NCBI GenBank assembly: GCA_964036045.1
Contig: OZ038392.1
Location: forward strand, 37,679,851-37,743,850
DNA: 64,000 nt
Direction of reading: 5' to 3'
From: Eutreptiella sp. 'Long Island Sound 2002'
Lineage: Eukaryota; Euglenozoa; Euglenophyceae; Eutreptiales; Eutreptiaceae
This document shows positions 41,114 to 51,137 of this stretch, one piece after another (the first letter of the stretch is position 1; each line of letters starts with the position of its first letter). Position numbers and translations under genes: made by a program. The notes under the pieces were generated by a model. It had not been told where the DNA came from. It saw only the letters and a program-made list of their open reading frames with translations, and did no database searches.

Positions 41114-43135
41114 TCACTTGCGCCGCCGCTTGTGTGGGGCCTGGGGCTGCGGCGGCGGCGGGTTGTGCCGGCGGTAGCGCCAGTGGGCGAGGGCGCTACG
41201 CAAAGCCCGGGGGAGCCAGTTGTTGGCGTCCGCATCCGTGATGCGGAGCACCGCTCCCCCCTCCAGGAAGGCCGGCCACGTCGGCTCCCTGTCGGGCCAC
41301 GCCGCCCAGATCACTGACCTGAGGACCCTCTCGTGCTCCTCTGGTGCCGCCCACCCCCCCGGGGGTGCCTCTCGGTTTCCTCCGTCCCTCCGGAGGAGCA
41401 CGGCATCGAAGGGCCGGTTCCGCGACCTCCTGGAGGTCCCCTGGTTGGCCCAGCACAACCACCCGTACACTTCCCCCACCAGGGGGAGGGTCTCCCCCCC
41501 CAGCGGGTCCGGGACTGCGCCCCAGTCCACGTTCCACGGCCGGCTCTCCTCCGCCCCCTGTGCCGGCCCCCCTCGCTGCTCCTGCACCTGCGGCGCCGAT
41601 GCCACGCCCCGTCCCCCCTCCGCCGAGGCCATCCGCGCCGGCTCCGCCCTCGGCGCGCGGGGGGCTTGCTGGTGCTGGTGTCGTGGGGGTTGGGGGGGGA
41701 TGAGCTCGCCGGCGTCAGGGTCGATGTTGTAGAGGTGGTGGTGGTGGTGGTGGTGGTGGTGGTAGGCGTGGTGTGCCGGCATCTGTTGGATGCCAGGGGG
41801 GATGCACCTCACCGGCTGCACTTCCGGCTGCGGGGGTGCTCCGCCCTCTGCCCCCCTCCCCTCGCCCCGCCCTCCCCCCTGGGCTCCCGTGCCCCGTCCC
41901 TCCTGTCCCTTGGGGCCCTTGCCCTTGCCCTTGCCCTTGCCCTTGGGCCCCTTTCCAGTCCCGTGCCCGTGTCGCGGGTCCCGCCTCTCGTCCCCCACAC
42001 CCCGGCCCGCTCGCTCTCCCATCCCCCCTTGTCCAGCCCCCTGCGCCTGGGTACCCTTCCCGCGCCCCTGAACACCCTTCCCGTGCCCTGGCCCCTCCCC
42101 GACCCCCTGCCCGAGTCGCGGGTCCCGCCTCTCGTCCACCACGCCCCGGCCCGCTCGCTCTCCCACCACCCCTCGCTCCGTCCCCTGCACCTGGGCCTCC
42201 TGCCCGCGCTCCCGCGTGCCCTTCCCGCGCCCCGACCCCTCCCCTGCCCCCTGCCTGTCACGCCGTCCGCCGCTCCCCTCCCCCTCGCCGCTGCGCCCTT
42301 CCTGGACCACTCGCCGGGCGTCCCGCTGCCTTTGCAGTTGCGGCAGCGTGACGCCCGGCGGCGAGCGCTCGCGCGTCGGGGGGCGGACGTGCCGCTCCCG
42401 TGCCGGGGGGAAGGGCTTGGGGGGGTACGGCTTGGGGGGGCTGGTGTGGGTGTGGGCGGGGTTGGCGTGGGCGCGGTACTTCGCGCTCTCCCTGCCCACT
42501 GCTGCTGCTGCGGCGGCCGCCGGCGAGGCGTCCGCGGCCTGTGCGGGGTTCTTCCCCCGCTTGCGCGGCGTGCCAGGGGCCGCAGCCCCTCTCGCGCCCT
42601 CCGCACTCTCCTTCGCTGCCGTGGCGGCCGCCGACGAGGCGCCCGTGGCCGCGGTCGCAGACTCTCGCACATCCTCCTCGGTCTTCTCTGCTGCCGCGGC
42701 GGCCGCCTGCGAGGCGCCCACGGCCCGTGCGGGGTCCGTCGCAACCCCTCTTGCGCCCTGCTTGCTCTCCTGCGCGGCTGCGGCAGCCCTCGGCGACGCG
42801 TCCGGCTCCTGCGCCGGGGCTGCCCCCCTTGCCGGCGGCGTGCCGGGGGCCGCGGCCGGGGCCGCGGCGTGGCTCGCCGCGGTCTCCGCCTCCTGCGCGT
42901 CAGGGCGGGGCGGGGCGGCGGGGCTGGCCGCTTGGGCGGCGGGGGCGGCCGTCTCGGCTGGCCCAGGTTCCCGGGCCGGCGGCGGCGGTCCGACCACCGC
43001 CGCCTCCGCCAGCCTCCGCTCCTCGCGCTCCGCGAGGGTCTCCCCCGTCCACTCTGGGGAGGAGACGGGGGAGCGGGAGCGGGACCGGCGGTGGTGGCGG
43101 TCGTCCCGCCCGAGGGACCCATCGGAGTCTGCCAT
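41114..43135 (-). CDS. LINE ORF4, basic RS/KGKG-rich protein
   Basis: The likely ATG is at 43133-43135 (MADSDGS). The sequence has an RS-like start (RRSRSRSPVSS), a long Ala-rich repeat region (about residues 60-230), a Gly/Arg/Lys-rich centre with a KGKGKGKGKG run, a tract of about ten His (encoded near 41725-41760), and a distinct C-terminus with Trp-rich segments (WNVDWGAVPD, VIWAAWPDREPTW) ending in KRRRK. It ends with TGA at 41114. It overlaps the end of ORF3 in another frame. An RNA-binding role is plausible from composition only. No homologue was recognised. Confidence 0.55.
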   Translation of the reverse strand: MADSDGSLGRDDRHHRRSRSRSPVSSPEWTGETLAEREERRLAEAAVVGPPPPAREPGPAETAAPAAQAASPAAPPRPDAQEAETAASHAAAPAAAPGTPPARGAAPAQEPDASPRAAAAAQESKQGARGVATDPARAVGASQAAAAAAEKTEEDVRESATAATGASSAAATAAKESAEGARGAAAPGTPRKRGKNPAQAADASPAAAAAAAVGRESAKYRAHANPAHTHTSPPKPYPPKPFPPARERHVRPPTRERSPPGVTLPQLQRQRDARRVVQEGRSGEGEGSGGRRDRQGAGEGSGRGKGTRERGQEAQVQGTERGVVGERAGRGVVDERRDPRLGQGVGEGPGHGKGVQGRGKGTQAQGAGQGGMGERAGRGVGDERRDPRHGHGTGKGPKGKGKGKGKGPKGQEGRGTGAQGGGRGEGRGAEGGAPPQPEVQPVRCIPPGIQQMPAHHAYHHHHHHHHHLYNIDPDAGELIPPQPPRHQHQQAPRAPRAEPARMASAEGGRGVASAPQVQEQRGGPAQGAEESRPWNVDWGAVPDPLGGETLPLVGEVYGWLCWANQGTSRRSRNRPFDAVLLRRDGGNREAPPGGWAAPEEHERVLRSVIWAAWPDREPTWPAFLEGGAVLRITDADANNWLPRALRSALAHWRYRRHNPPPPQPQAPHKRRRK

Positions 43136-44429
43136 TACTGTGACTCTGGTAGGCATGCGTGGTGGCAGGCGCGCCCTTCCCACTACCTCCTGGTGCATCA
43201 GTGCCGTGCCGTGGGCAGTGCCGTGTGGTGCTCTGCGGGGGGGGGGGGGGAGGGGGTGGGGGGCCGGCTGTGGCGTCAGCTCCGCACGGCCGGGGGTCCG
43301 CGGCCATCCACCGGCATTGGGAGGGGAGGCGGGGGAGCCACGCGGCCCACGCGTCGCGCCACAGCTCCCAGTCTGGGGCGGGGCTCAGGGCCCTGGGCCC
43401 CCGGGGGTCGTCGAGCGGTGCCGGGGGCAGCCGCACCAGATGAACCCCCGTAACGGCGGTGACCTCCTGTGTGCGCAGGAAGGTGTGTACTCCGTCCCGC
43501 GCCGCGGGCGCCGGGAGGGGGGGGCGGGGTACGGGTGTGGCCCCATAGAGGTGGGTGGGGGTGATCCCCAGGATCCGCCCCGGGTCCCCGCGGGTCGCGA
43601 CGACGAGGAGGAGCAGGTGGGTGCCAGGGCACTCTTGCCAGAGGACCTGCCCCCTGTGGTGGGCACCCCTGGTCCTGGAGAGGGGGGGGGACAGGTCTGG
43701 GTTAGCCCAGCCGCGGGGCGCGTGCGTCGCCGGTGGGAGGGCGGGGCACCAAGTGGGCTCCCTGGGGAACGCCTCGTAGACGACGGCGTACGGTGGGGTA
43801 GGCCCGGTGCCGTCATACACCGGGTTGGTCGGCCGGGGGCGGGCGGACGCCTCGTCCGCGCCTTCCACGAACACCGTGACCTCGCCCACCTCCAGGTCCT
43901 CGTCCGGCGGGTGTAGAAGGTGGAGCGCCGCATCCAGCTCGGACACTCCCCCCGGGTACGTGGCCCGCGCCTGGTTCAGGTACGGGGCCGCGTCCCCGGG
44001 GTAGCGCGTCCTGAGGGCGTGCAGCAGGGCTGGGGCGCTACTGCGGAGGGACATGGCAGACCCCGCTCCCGTCATCCGGAGGGCGTCCCCCATGGACAGG
44101 GGCCGGCCCGACCGATTGGACTCGCGCCACTCCATCCAGTGCCCGTAGAGGGCCGCTTCCGGGCTGATGAGCCCCGGCCGGACGGCGTTCACGATCCGGT
44201 GCATTGCCGGGAGCAACGTAGGGGCCCCCGCTCCGTTCAGGGCGCGGACGGCCGGGAGGGCGGTCTCGTTGAGGAAGGCCCTCGCACTGCCCTCCAGGTC
44301 GCACCGTGCGGCAGCGTGCGCTCCTTTTGCCTCCGCCACCGCGTCCGCCACCAGGCCCCGGACGGCCGCCTCCTGCGCTCTGCGGCGGGCCCTGGTGTGC
44401 CCCGGCCCATCCCCCCGTCGGCGTGGCAT
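42900..44429 (-). CDS. LINE ORF3, unknown protein
   Basis: ATG at 44429, 40 bases after the ORF2 stop. About the first 400 residues look like folded protein (ALYGHWMEWRESN, SELDAALHLLHPPDEDLEVGEVTVF, GTHLLLLVVATRGDPGRILGITPTHLYG). The rest is Pro/Arg/Gly-rich, overlaps ORF4, and may not be maintained. It starts with a basic stretch (MPRRRGDGPGHTRARRRAQ). No known domain was found. Its steady codon structure and position right after ORF2 suggest a real LINE gene. Confidence 0.55.
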   Translation of the reverse strand: MPRRRGDGPGHTRARRRAQEAAVRGLVADAVAEAKGAHAAARCDLEGSARAFLNETALPAVRALNGAGAPTLLPAMHRIVNAVRPGLISPEAALYGHWMEWRESNRSGRPLSMGDALRMTGAGSAMSLRSSAPALLHALRTRYPGDAAPYLNQARATYPGGVSELDAALHLLHPPDEDLEVGEVTVFVEGADEASARPRPTNPVYDGTGPTPPYAVVYEAFPREPTWCPALPPATHAPRGWANPDLSPPLSRTRGAHHRGQVLWQECPGTHLLLLVVATRGDPGRILGITPTHLYGATPVPRPPLPAPAARDGVHTFLRTQEVTAVTGVHLVRLPPAPLDDPRGPRALSPAPDWELWRDAWAAWLPRLPSQCRWMAADPRPCGADATAGPPPPPPPPPQSTTRHCPRHGTDAPGGSGKGAPATTHAYQSHSNGRLRWVPRAGRPPPPPVPLPLPRLLPRVDGGDPRGARGAEAGGGGGGRTAAAGPGTWASRDGRPRRPSGQPRRPAPP

Positions 44430-44468
44430 GGTGCTGCGGGCTCTGCAAAGGGCGGCGGCGGGTGGGGG

Positions 44469-47400
44469 TTAGGGGGCGAACACGTGCGACAGGTGCGCAA
44501 TGGATGTGGGGTCCCGCAGGTGCACGTGGATCCACAGAAGGGCAGCGGGGGTGTGTGCCCCCTCGATGCGCCGGCGCAAGGCCTCCTCCTCTGTGCGCCT
44601 GCGCGGACCTGCGGGAGGTTCGGGCCAGGGGCACGCGGCTACCTGGGTGCACCGCTCGCACCTGTTGGCGCCTGTCGCTGCTGCGGAGGACACCGTGTCA
44701 CACTCTCCGCAGAGTCGGCAGGTGTGCGGGAGGTGGGAGGGCGGCGACCAAGGGTCGAGATGGCGGAGCCAGAGGTCGTCCCACCTCTGTCGGAGGGGGT
44801 CCCGGATCTCCAGCAAGCGGGCGCGGACGCGGCGCCGGTAGTCCTTGCCAAGCGTCTTCCGCTGGACCTCCTGCCACGTATCGCCGGGGAGGATCCCGTG
44901 GTCGTGGAAGGCGGCGATGAGGTCGTCCCACGCCGGGCGGGGGTGCCCCTTGGGGGGGCTCGCCATGTACACGTGGCGCCCGGTGAGGTGGGGCGTCAGC
45001 GTGTCCCATTGGCACCCGTTCGCGGTGTCCCTGTGGAGGAGGGCCAGTAGGGTGCTGTCCGCGACCGCCTCCCACCCCACTCGCAGCCCTTCGCAGCCGT
45101 CCAGCTCCTGGCGCAGCGCGGCTGCGATACCGGTGGGGAGGATGAGGAGTAAGGGCCCCTGGGTGTCGCCCAGCCGGGACAGGGCGTCGTCGTATACCGG
45201 CCCCCCCGCTTTGAAGTGCGCCACGGTGAGTTGGGTGGCCCCGTCCTCTGGGGGTTGCCACCGGACGGTGGCCGCAGCGTGTCCCCACGTGCGTATCTCC
45301 GTGGCCCGGAGCACGTTGGCGGTGTGAAGGACGATGCGGGGCGGGACGGGCGTCCTGACGAGTGAGGATACGTCCCCAGTCCATCCCGTTTGCGGCCCCG
45401 GGGCCGCCTGCAGCCATTCCCCCGTCGCCGCGTCCCACGGGTGGTCAGGTCCCGCCCCGCGGACCATGGTGGGTCTCGGCCGGGTGTCCGGCCCCCACCC
45501 CCGGAGCGGGATGGCGGCGTATCGTTGCGCAGGGGTCTCCGGGGCGCGCGCGGCGGCGCACCACCGGCCCCACTCCCGCGCCCACTCCTCCCCCACAATG
45601 CGCGCCTCCCATGCGGTCATGGAGCCGCGCCCGATGATCCACGGTGGGAAAAGGGCGTCTTGCAGGTGCCTCGAGAACCCCCCCGGCAGGTCCTGATACG
45701 GGTGGGGGCCCTCTTGGAGTGGGCACTCCAGAGTGCCATTCACAACACGGAGGGAGGCTACGAAGTCCTTGTCAGGGCGCGGGGGAGGGGGAGGGTGGTC
45801 GCCCTCCGCCGCAGTGAGCCACCGGTGCGCCCGGGCCGCCGCGCTTAGGGGGTCGTGGAGGAGTTGCTCCAGCCGGTGGTTGCGAAGCTCCCACGCGAAG
45901 TCCCCTAGCCGGAGCATGTGGTGGAGGAAGTCGTCCACCGAGGTCCCTCCCGGCGGGTCGTATCGGGTTATGGCGCGGAGCTGCGCCTCCGCGTCCTCGG
46001 GCACCAGTCCGGAGCAGAACACCTCCGTCCACGTGGCGCCTGCGGAGCGCCACGAGGCCACCCACAGGGCCTTGTCCCCAGGTGGGAGGTGGCGGGCCGC
46101 CTCGTGCACCGCCTGGCGGTAGTGGGGCCAGAGGAGCCGCGAGTGGGTGCAGCCCACGTGCATGTGCACCGGGGTCTCTTCCGGGCCGCCGCAGAAAAGG
46201 CACGGCTGCGGGACGATGGCGACGCCGGAGAGCCGCTCCTTCCGGACGCGGAGCCTGCGCTGCACCGGCGTGTGGCCGTCTCGGGCCCGCAGCGCCCGGC
46301 GGTTGGTGGCCGCCGCGGTGAGGTCCCGGGCGTGGACGTAGGCCGTGGCGTGGGCCGCGCCCAGAGGTGTGTGTCCCCGGTGCGTCAGCGCATGGTATGT
46401 CTGCGCCCGTTGTGCGACCTCGCCGAGCACCCGCATCGTGGGGGGCCGTAGATCGAGATGGCCGTCACGGCCGGCGACGATGAGTTGGGCGTGGCCAGGG
46501 TCCGGGGGCGTGTTCTGCAAGACGGTGTCCTGGGACGCCGCCCAGTCCGCCTTGTGCAGTAGGGCGTCACTGTGGTGCGAGGTGGCTCGGACGTACCAGA
46601 ACGGGTGCCCGGCGTGTTGCCCCCGCGCGCACAGGCCGCCCCGGAGCCACCTCAGGGGCATCTGGTTGACCACCGTCGCTGCGCCCGCGGGGACCCCCGT
46701 GGTTCGCTCGCGATCTGCGTGCCGCAGGAGGTGGAGGATGACTTCGGCGTCCACCGTGTGGACCCATGGTCTGTGTGCACCGTAATGTAGAGGGAGGGAG
46801 GCGGCCACCCCCTCTCCGTCAGGCACCGTGCCCGAGATGGCCATCGCCCACGTGCGGGTGAGGTCGGCGGCGAGAGCGACGCTGGTGGCGTGTTTGCAGG
46901 GTCCGCCCCCGGACGCGTCAGAGGAGGTGTGTCCCCAGGCCTCCGGGATCCAGTAGTATCCGGTGGGGCTGAGCCACCCCGCGTTGAGGTCGGTGGAGTG
47001 CCACCGGACGTCGGGGTGGCTGTGGGTCAGTTGGTCCATGCTCAGCGCCCTGGTGTCGCCTGGGCTGATCGCCGGGTGGTCGTGCAGCCCGATCTCCGCC
47101 CCGGCGACCGTGCTTGCCCAGGACCGTAGCGCCGTCACATGTTCCTTGAGCCACGCCGGGCCCCCGCGCTGGTGTACCACCAAGTGTCCTGTGTCCTCCG
47201 GACGGTCCTCCAGCGCGTGCACCGCCATGTGTGGGTCGTGCGGCACCCCCGTAGCCACCAGTAGGGCGGTGCCGCGGGGGAGTCCACGGGGTTCGGGCTG
47301 GCCTGCCCCCACTTGCACTATCACCAACGCGGCCCGGAGCTGCGCTTGTCCCGCCGCTTGGGTGCATTGGTCGTCTGTGGTCACCAGCCACAACGGCATC

Positions 47401-50400
47401 GGCGCGTGGGGCCGGGGGCGTAAGGGCTCTGGCCACGCCACGTCCGCGTTGGGCTCTTGGTGCTCGCTTTCCGCGAGTACGTCGCGGAGGATGTACATGA
47501 GGGCCGCTGGCGGGTGGTACGCCGCCCCCCGCGTGGGGGGGGACAGGCCGTTCCGGCGGCGGTAGCCCCCGACGTGGAGGTGCAGGCCGTCTGGGGTCAC
47601 CCGTGGGCCGGTGTGGGCGTCCTGCTTAGCCCTCGTGGGGTGGACGAGTCTCAGGCGGGGGTCCCGCGTGCCGGTGGTGTGGAAGAGGTGGGCCAGGGCA
47701 TCGCGCCACCCAGGGTGGTTGGTGGGCCCTTGCTCATGGCGGCAATAATGGAGGTGTTCATCGGCGCATTGGTCGAGGCACTCCCGCACCGCCGTCGGCC
47801 ACGGATCGTCGTTGTCGGGGAAGGGGTGGCGTGGCCCGTGGTGCCCATGCCACGGCGTTGCGTGTGGCACCGTCAGGCGGCACGTGTCGCGGTGTCGCAG
47901 CTTGGCGGTGCGCAGCGTGACGATTTTGCCCGGCGGGGACTGTAGTTGGACGTGAGCCGCCCTGGGGCACGCGATGGGGTTGTACATCCCCACTCCCAGG
48001 GCGGCCAGGGCCCGGGGTATGCGCTGGACCCAGTCGCCTCCCGCCAGAGTTGCGAACTCCGGGACGGGGTAGTGCACCTCAGGGCATATTCCGTGCGCGC
48101 CGGCTATCTCCCAGAACATCTTGGTGACGTCCGCGCGCACGGAGGTTGCGCGGTGGTGGACGAGTGTACCCACGAGGGCCACCGCTGCCTGCTGGCACCG
48201 CGTGGGCACCCGTGTGAGCCCCAGGGTCCGGTCATCCTGCAGGCTGTCCCGCGAGGCGTCGAAGGCGTATCGTGCCCTGTCCTTCGCGACCTGGACCGTG
48301 ATGTGGTCCAGGTGGCGTGCAGTGTCGGAGTCGTCGGCGATGAAAGGGGCGACGTACTGCGTCACCCCTCCGAGGATCGCCAGGATGACGTCCTGCACCA
48401 CTTTCGGTGGCGCGAGGGTGTTAAGGCACCAGTGGTGCACTGCAGCCAGGCGTAGCCGGTGCTTGCGCTGCAGGGAGAACTCCCCGTCCGGCTGCAGCTG
48501 GAGTCCCAGGTAGGGGACGGAGTCCGCCGCTGGTACCCAGTACCACGGGTTTTCCAGGTGGGGGCAGAGGCGTAGCTGCAGGCCCGGGACCCCCTCCGTG
48601 GTGGCCATGGCGCACTTGCGGGGGTTGAGCTCCATGCCCATCATCCCCAGGTACGCGGCCACCGCCTCCACGCCCTCGACGAAGTGCTGCAGCGTGTGGG
48701 CCACCACCAGCAGGTCGTCGATATAGGCCTGGATGAGGCCGTGCTCGGCTCCTCCCGGCGGGCGCAGGCGGTGCCCCTGTGCCCTGAGCAGAGGCTCCAG
48801 GAGGAGCGCGTACAGCAGGGGGCTCTCGGGGTTGCCCTGCCGGACGCCGCGTAGCATGTAGACGGGCTGCGTTAGCCCGTGTGCTGTGACGATGCGCAGC
48901 CTGGCGCACGTGTGGAGGAAGAGCAGGAGGTCAATGACGTCCGGCGGCACGGAGAGGTGGCGCAGGATGAGGTGGAGGGCGCCGTGCGGGGCGGTGTCGA
49001 AGGCCTTGCGGGCGTCGAAGGAGAAGACGTAGTTGGGCCTTCCCCGCTGGAGCTGCCGCTGCGCCATGAACAGTGGGGGGCCTGTGTTGGAGCCAGGGAG
49101 GGCCCCCTGCTGCCAGTCGCTGACCACCCCGTGCCGTGTGAGCACCTCCGTGATGCGCTGGGTGAGGGGGCCCGTGAGCAGCTTCATGTCCAGCTGGCCC
49201 AGGGCTATGGGCCTGTAGTCGTCCAGTCTGGCAGAGCCCGGTACCTTGGGGCTGAGCCAGATGTGCGCGTCCCTCCAGTGCATCGGTGGCGGGGCGCCGC
49301 GGAGGATGGCCCGATAGGAGTGGACCAGGAGCCACTGGACGGGTGCCGGGAGGGCCTTGATGAAGCGGGCCTCCACGTGGTTAGGACCCGGGGCCTTGCC
49401 ATCGGCCTTGTCCAGGGCGGACTTCAGGTCCTGCATGGAGTACTGCTGGACCTGTGTCCAGGCTCCCTCAGGGACCCGGGGGACGTGGCGGCCGAGGACC
49501 GCCTGGAAACCCGGGAGGTCCACCGGGCGTTTGTCATACAGTTCTCGCCAGAAGGCGCGAACTGCGAACATCACGTCGTGGGCCTCCGTGAGGAGCGTTT
49601 GGGTGTTGGGAACCCGCACGTTCCAGAGGCCTGACGGGCCTGGGGCCTCTACCTCTATGGCTCCCCGCACGGCTTTCCATCGCTGGGCGATGTCGGGGGC
49701 GTGGCGGCGCCAGAATTCCTTGATGGCGCGCTTGCGGTCTGCCGCCAGGAGGGCGCGGAGCTGGCGAATGTCCTCCTCGAGGGCGGCTGCTTGCCTCTCC
49801 AGCTCCTCCTGCAGCTGGCCCTGCGTGGTCGGGCGGAACCCGGGCGACACACTCTGCAGTTCCTCCTTGAGCCGGAGCGCCGCCTCGGACCGGATGCCAT
49901 GCCTGGCCGCGTCCGCCTGGTACGCTGCCGGGGCGCGCGCTGCCAGGGTGTCATAGCGGAGGACCGCTGCCTGGAGCTGCTTTCCGCTCTCCGGGGGGTC
50001 CCCCTCTGCCGGGTCCGTTCCCGCCGGAGACGGCTGCCGGCGTCCCACCACGCGCGCCAGGGCGTCATGCGCCGCGTGGAGGTGTTCGAACACCTTGTCC
50101 ACCGCAGCCGCGGGCATGGACCCGTAGTCGTGCTGCTCTGCGGGACCCAGCCAGGGTGCAAGGGAGGGTTCATCCTGCGCGGCGGTGACCGCCGCCCACA
50201 GGCAGTGTTGGACGGGCGCGGCCTCGGCGTCGTACGGGAGGAGGCGGCCTTCCGTGTGGCTGTAGGGGGTGGGCATCGCCGCGCGCCCCGCTGCGCAGAG
50301 GAGGCCCGGCAGGGCCAGGCGGACCGGGAGGTGGTCCGAGCCGACCACCTGGGGGTGTGCCATGCCGCGAGCCCAGACGCTCTCCCGCAGGGACCACGGC

Positions 50401-51074
50401 AGGAGGGGCTCGTTGACCAGGAAAGTGTCCACCCTGTGCCGGGACGGGTGGAGCGTGGGGGTCATGTCCTCCTCTCCGCCCGCCGCGGCTCTTCGGAAGC
50501 CGCAGGCTTCCCAGCCCGCTCGGAAATGCTCCGTGGCCGGGTTGGCGGGGACATCCATGTAGATGTTGGTGTCACCGGCGATGACCACCGGGTGCCTCCC
50601 GCCGAGGCTGCGTGCCGTGGCATACATTTGTATGTTGGCCCAGAACGCCGCCCGTCCCGCCCACGGGGAGCAACCTGCTTGCGGCCCGTGGACGTTGATG
50701 AGGGTGAGGCCTCCCCCGTCTGTGCGGATCTCCAGGGCCGCGGCTTTCCCGGGGACAATTTCCGTGAAGCTGAGCACCTCGTGCTCCGCCACGTACTTGC
50801 TGCTGACCGCGGTGAGGAGGCCCCCCCCTCTCGAGGTGGAGGTGGCCCCCGTCTCCGCCAGCCGGCTGCTGAAGTAGGCGGTGTACCCCTTGTCCCGGAG
50901 CGCCGCGGCCACGTGCATCTCCTGCGCCCTGGTGGCGATCCCCGTTTCCTGGAGCATGATGGCAAAGCCCCCCTCCTGGGGCAGCATGCCGGTGATGAGG
51001 TGCTCCTTGTCGGTGCAGGCCGCCGGCCCCCTGCGCCGCCGGAGTGTGTCCCGGAGGGACCGGTCTGGCGGCAC
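44469..51074 (-). CDS. LINE ORF2: endonuclease, reverse transcriptase, RNase H
   Basis: 2201 codons as listed. The same frame is open back to the TGA at 51138 and includes LLSWNLRNG, the usual start of the endonuclease, so the true N-terminus is earlier. By residue: endonuclease (MLQETG at 40, INVHGPQ near 126, IAGDTNIYMD near 165, GSDHLPVRL near 245); coiled coil at 420-455; RT at 560-800 with FDARKAFDT at 686 and YIDD at 784; an RNase H-like segment (SSDASGGGP, VDAEVILHLLRHA, LLHKADWAAS) in the middle of the protein; a CLFCGG...H...C zinc motif after it; and a C-terminal CRLCGEC...CERC motif. It nicks target DNA and copies its RNA there. It is unusually long for a LINE ORF2. The stop is TAA. 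Confidence 0.93.
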   Translation of the reverse strand: MPPDRSLRDTLRRRRGPAACTDKEHLITGMLPQEGGFAIMLQETGIATRAQEMHVAAALRDKGYTAYFSSRLAETGATSTSRGGGLLTAVSSKYVAEHEVLSFTEIVPGKAAALEIRTDGGGLTLINVHGPQAGCSPWAGRAAFWANIQMYATARSLGGRHPVVIAGDTNIYMDVPANPATEHFRAGWEACGFRRAAAGGEEDMTPTLHPSRHRVDTFLVNEPLLPWSLRESVWARGMAHPQVVGSDHLPVRLALPGLLCAAGRAAMPTPYSHTEGRLLPYDAEAAPVQHCLWAAVTAAQDEPSLAPWLGPAEQHDYGSMPAAAVDKVFEHLHAAHDALARVVGRRQPSPAGTDPAEGDPPESGKQLQAAVLRYDTLAARAPAAYQADAARHGIRSEAALRLKEELQSVSPGFRPTTQGQLQEELERQAAALEEDIRQLRALLAADRKRAIKEFWRRHAPDIAQRWKAVRGAIEVEAPGPSGLWNVRVPNTQTLLTEAHDVMFAVRAFWRELYDKRPVDLPGFQAVLGRHVPRVPEGAWTQVQQYSMQDLKSALDKADGKAPGPNHVEARFIKALPAPVQWLLVHSYRAILRGAPPPMHWRDAHIWLSPKVPGSARLDDYRPIALGQLDMKLLTGPLTQRITEVLTRHGVVSDWQQGALPGSNTGPPLFMAQRQLQRGRPNYVFSFDARKAFDTAPHGALHLILRHLSVPPDVIDLLLFLHTCARLRIVTAHGLTQPVYMLRGVRQGNPESPLLYALLLEPLLRAQGHRLRPPGGAEHGLIQAYIDDLLVVAHTLQHFVEGVEAVAAYLGMMGMELNPRKCAMATTEGVPGLQLRLCPHLENPWYWVPAADSVPYLGLQLQPDGEFSLQRKHRLRLAAVHHWCLNTLAPPKVVQDVILAILGGVTQYVAPFIADDSDTARHLDHITVQVAKDRARYAFDASRDSLQDDRTLGLTRVPTRCQQAAVALVGTLVHHRATSVRADVTKMFWEIAGAHGICPEVHYPVPEFATLAGGDWVQRIPRALAALGVGMYNPIACPRAAHVQLQSPPGKIVTLRTAKLRHRDTCRLTVPHATPWHGHHGPRHPFPDNDDPWPTAVRECLDQCADEHLHYCRHEQGPTNHPGWRDALAHLFHTTGTRDPRLRLVHPTRAKQDAHTGPRVTPDGLHLHVGGYRRRNGLSPPTRGAAYHPPAALMYILRDVLAESEHQEPNADVAWPEPLRPRPHAPMPLWLVTTDDQCTQAAGQAQLRAALVIVQVGAGQPEPRGLPRGTALLVATGVPHDPHMAVHALEDRPEDTGHLVVHQRGGPAWLKEHVTALRSWASTVAGAEIGLHDHPAISPGDTRALSMDQLTHSHPDVRWHSTDLNAGWLSPTGYYWIPEAWGHTSSDASGGGPCKHATSVALAADLTRTWAMAISGTVPDGEGVAASLPLHYGAHRPWVHTVDAEVILHLLRHADRERTTGVPAGAATVVNQMPLRWLRGGLCARGQHAGHPFWYVRATSHHSDALLHKADWAASQDTVLQNTPPDPGHAQLIVAGRDGHLDLRPPTMRVLGEVAQRAQTYHALTHRGHTPLGAAHATAYVHARDLTAAATNRRALRARDGHTPVQRRLRVRKERLSGVAIVPQPCLFCGGPEETPVHMHVGCTHSRLLWPHYRQAVHEAARHLPPGDKALWVASWRSAGATWTEVFCSGLVPEDAEAQLRAITRYDPPGGTSVDDFLHHMLRLGDFAWELRNHRLEQLLHDPLSAAARAHRWLTAAEGDHPPPPPRPDKDFVASLRVVNGTLECPLQEGPHPYQDLPGGFSRHLQDALFPPWIIGRGSMTAWEARIVGEEWAREWGRWCAAARAPETPAQRYAAIPLRGWGPDTRPRPTMVRGAGPDHPWDAATGEWLQAAPGPQTGWTGDVSSLVRTPVPPRIVLHTANVLRATEIRTWGHAAATVRWQPPEDGATQLTVAHFKAGGPVYDDALSRLGDTQGPLLLILPTGIAAALRQELDGCEGLRVGWEAVADSTLLALLHRDTANGCQWDTLTPHLTGRHVYMASPPKGHPRPAWDDLIAAFHDHGILPGDTWQEVQRKTLGKDYRRRVRARLLEIRDPLRQRWDDLWLRHLDPWSPPSHLPHTCRLCGECDTVSSAAATGANRCERCTQVAACPWPEPPAGPRRRTEEEALRRRIEGAHTPAALLWIHVHLRDPTSIAHLSHVFAP

Positions 51075-51137
51075 GAGGCCGTTGCGCAGGTTCCACGAGA
51101 GGAGCCACAGGGCGTCGCCCGTCGTGTCCTCCTGGAG

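Noticed and set aside
37325-41317. Many long plus- and minus-strand reading frames in the GC-rich LINE 3' region
   Set aside because: Pro/Gly/Arg/Ala-rich products overlap each other in several frames and follow the G runs and tandem duplication. They look compositional.
41333-43916. Long plus-strand frames opposite LINE ORF3 and ORF4
   Set aside because: They are antisense to ORFs that have domain-like segments and a consistent order on the minus strand, and show only low-complexity Ala/Arg/Pro sequence.
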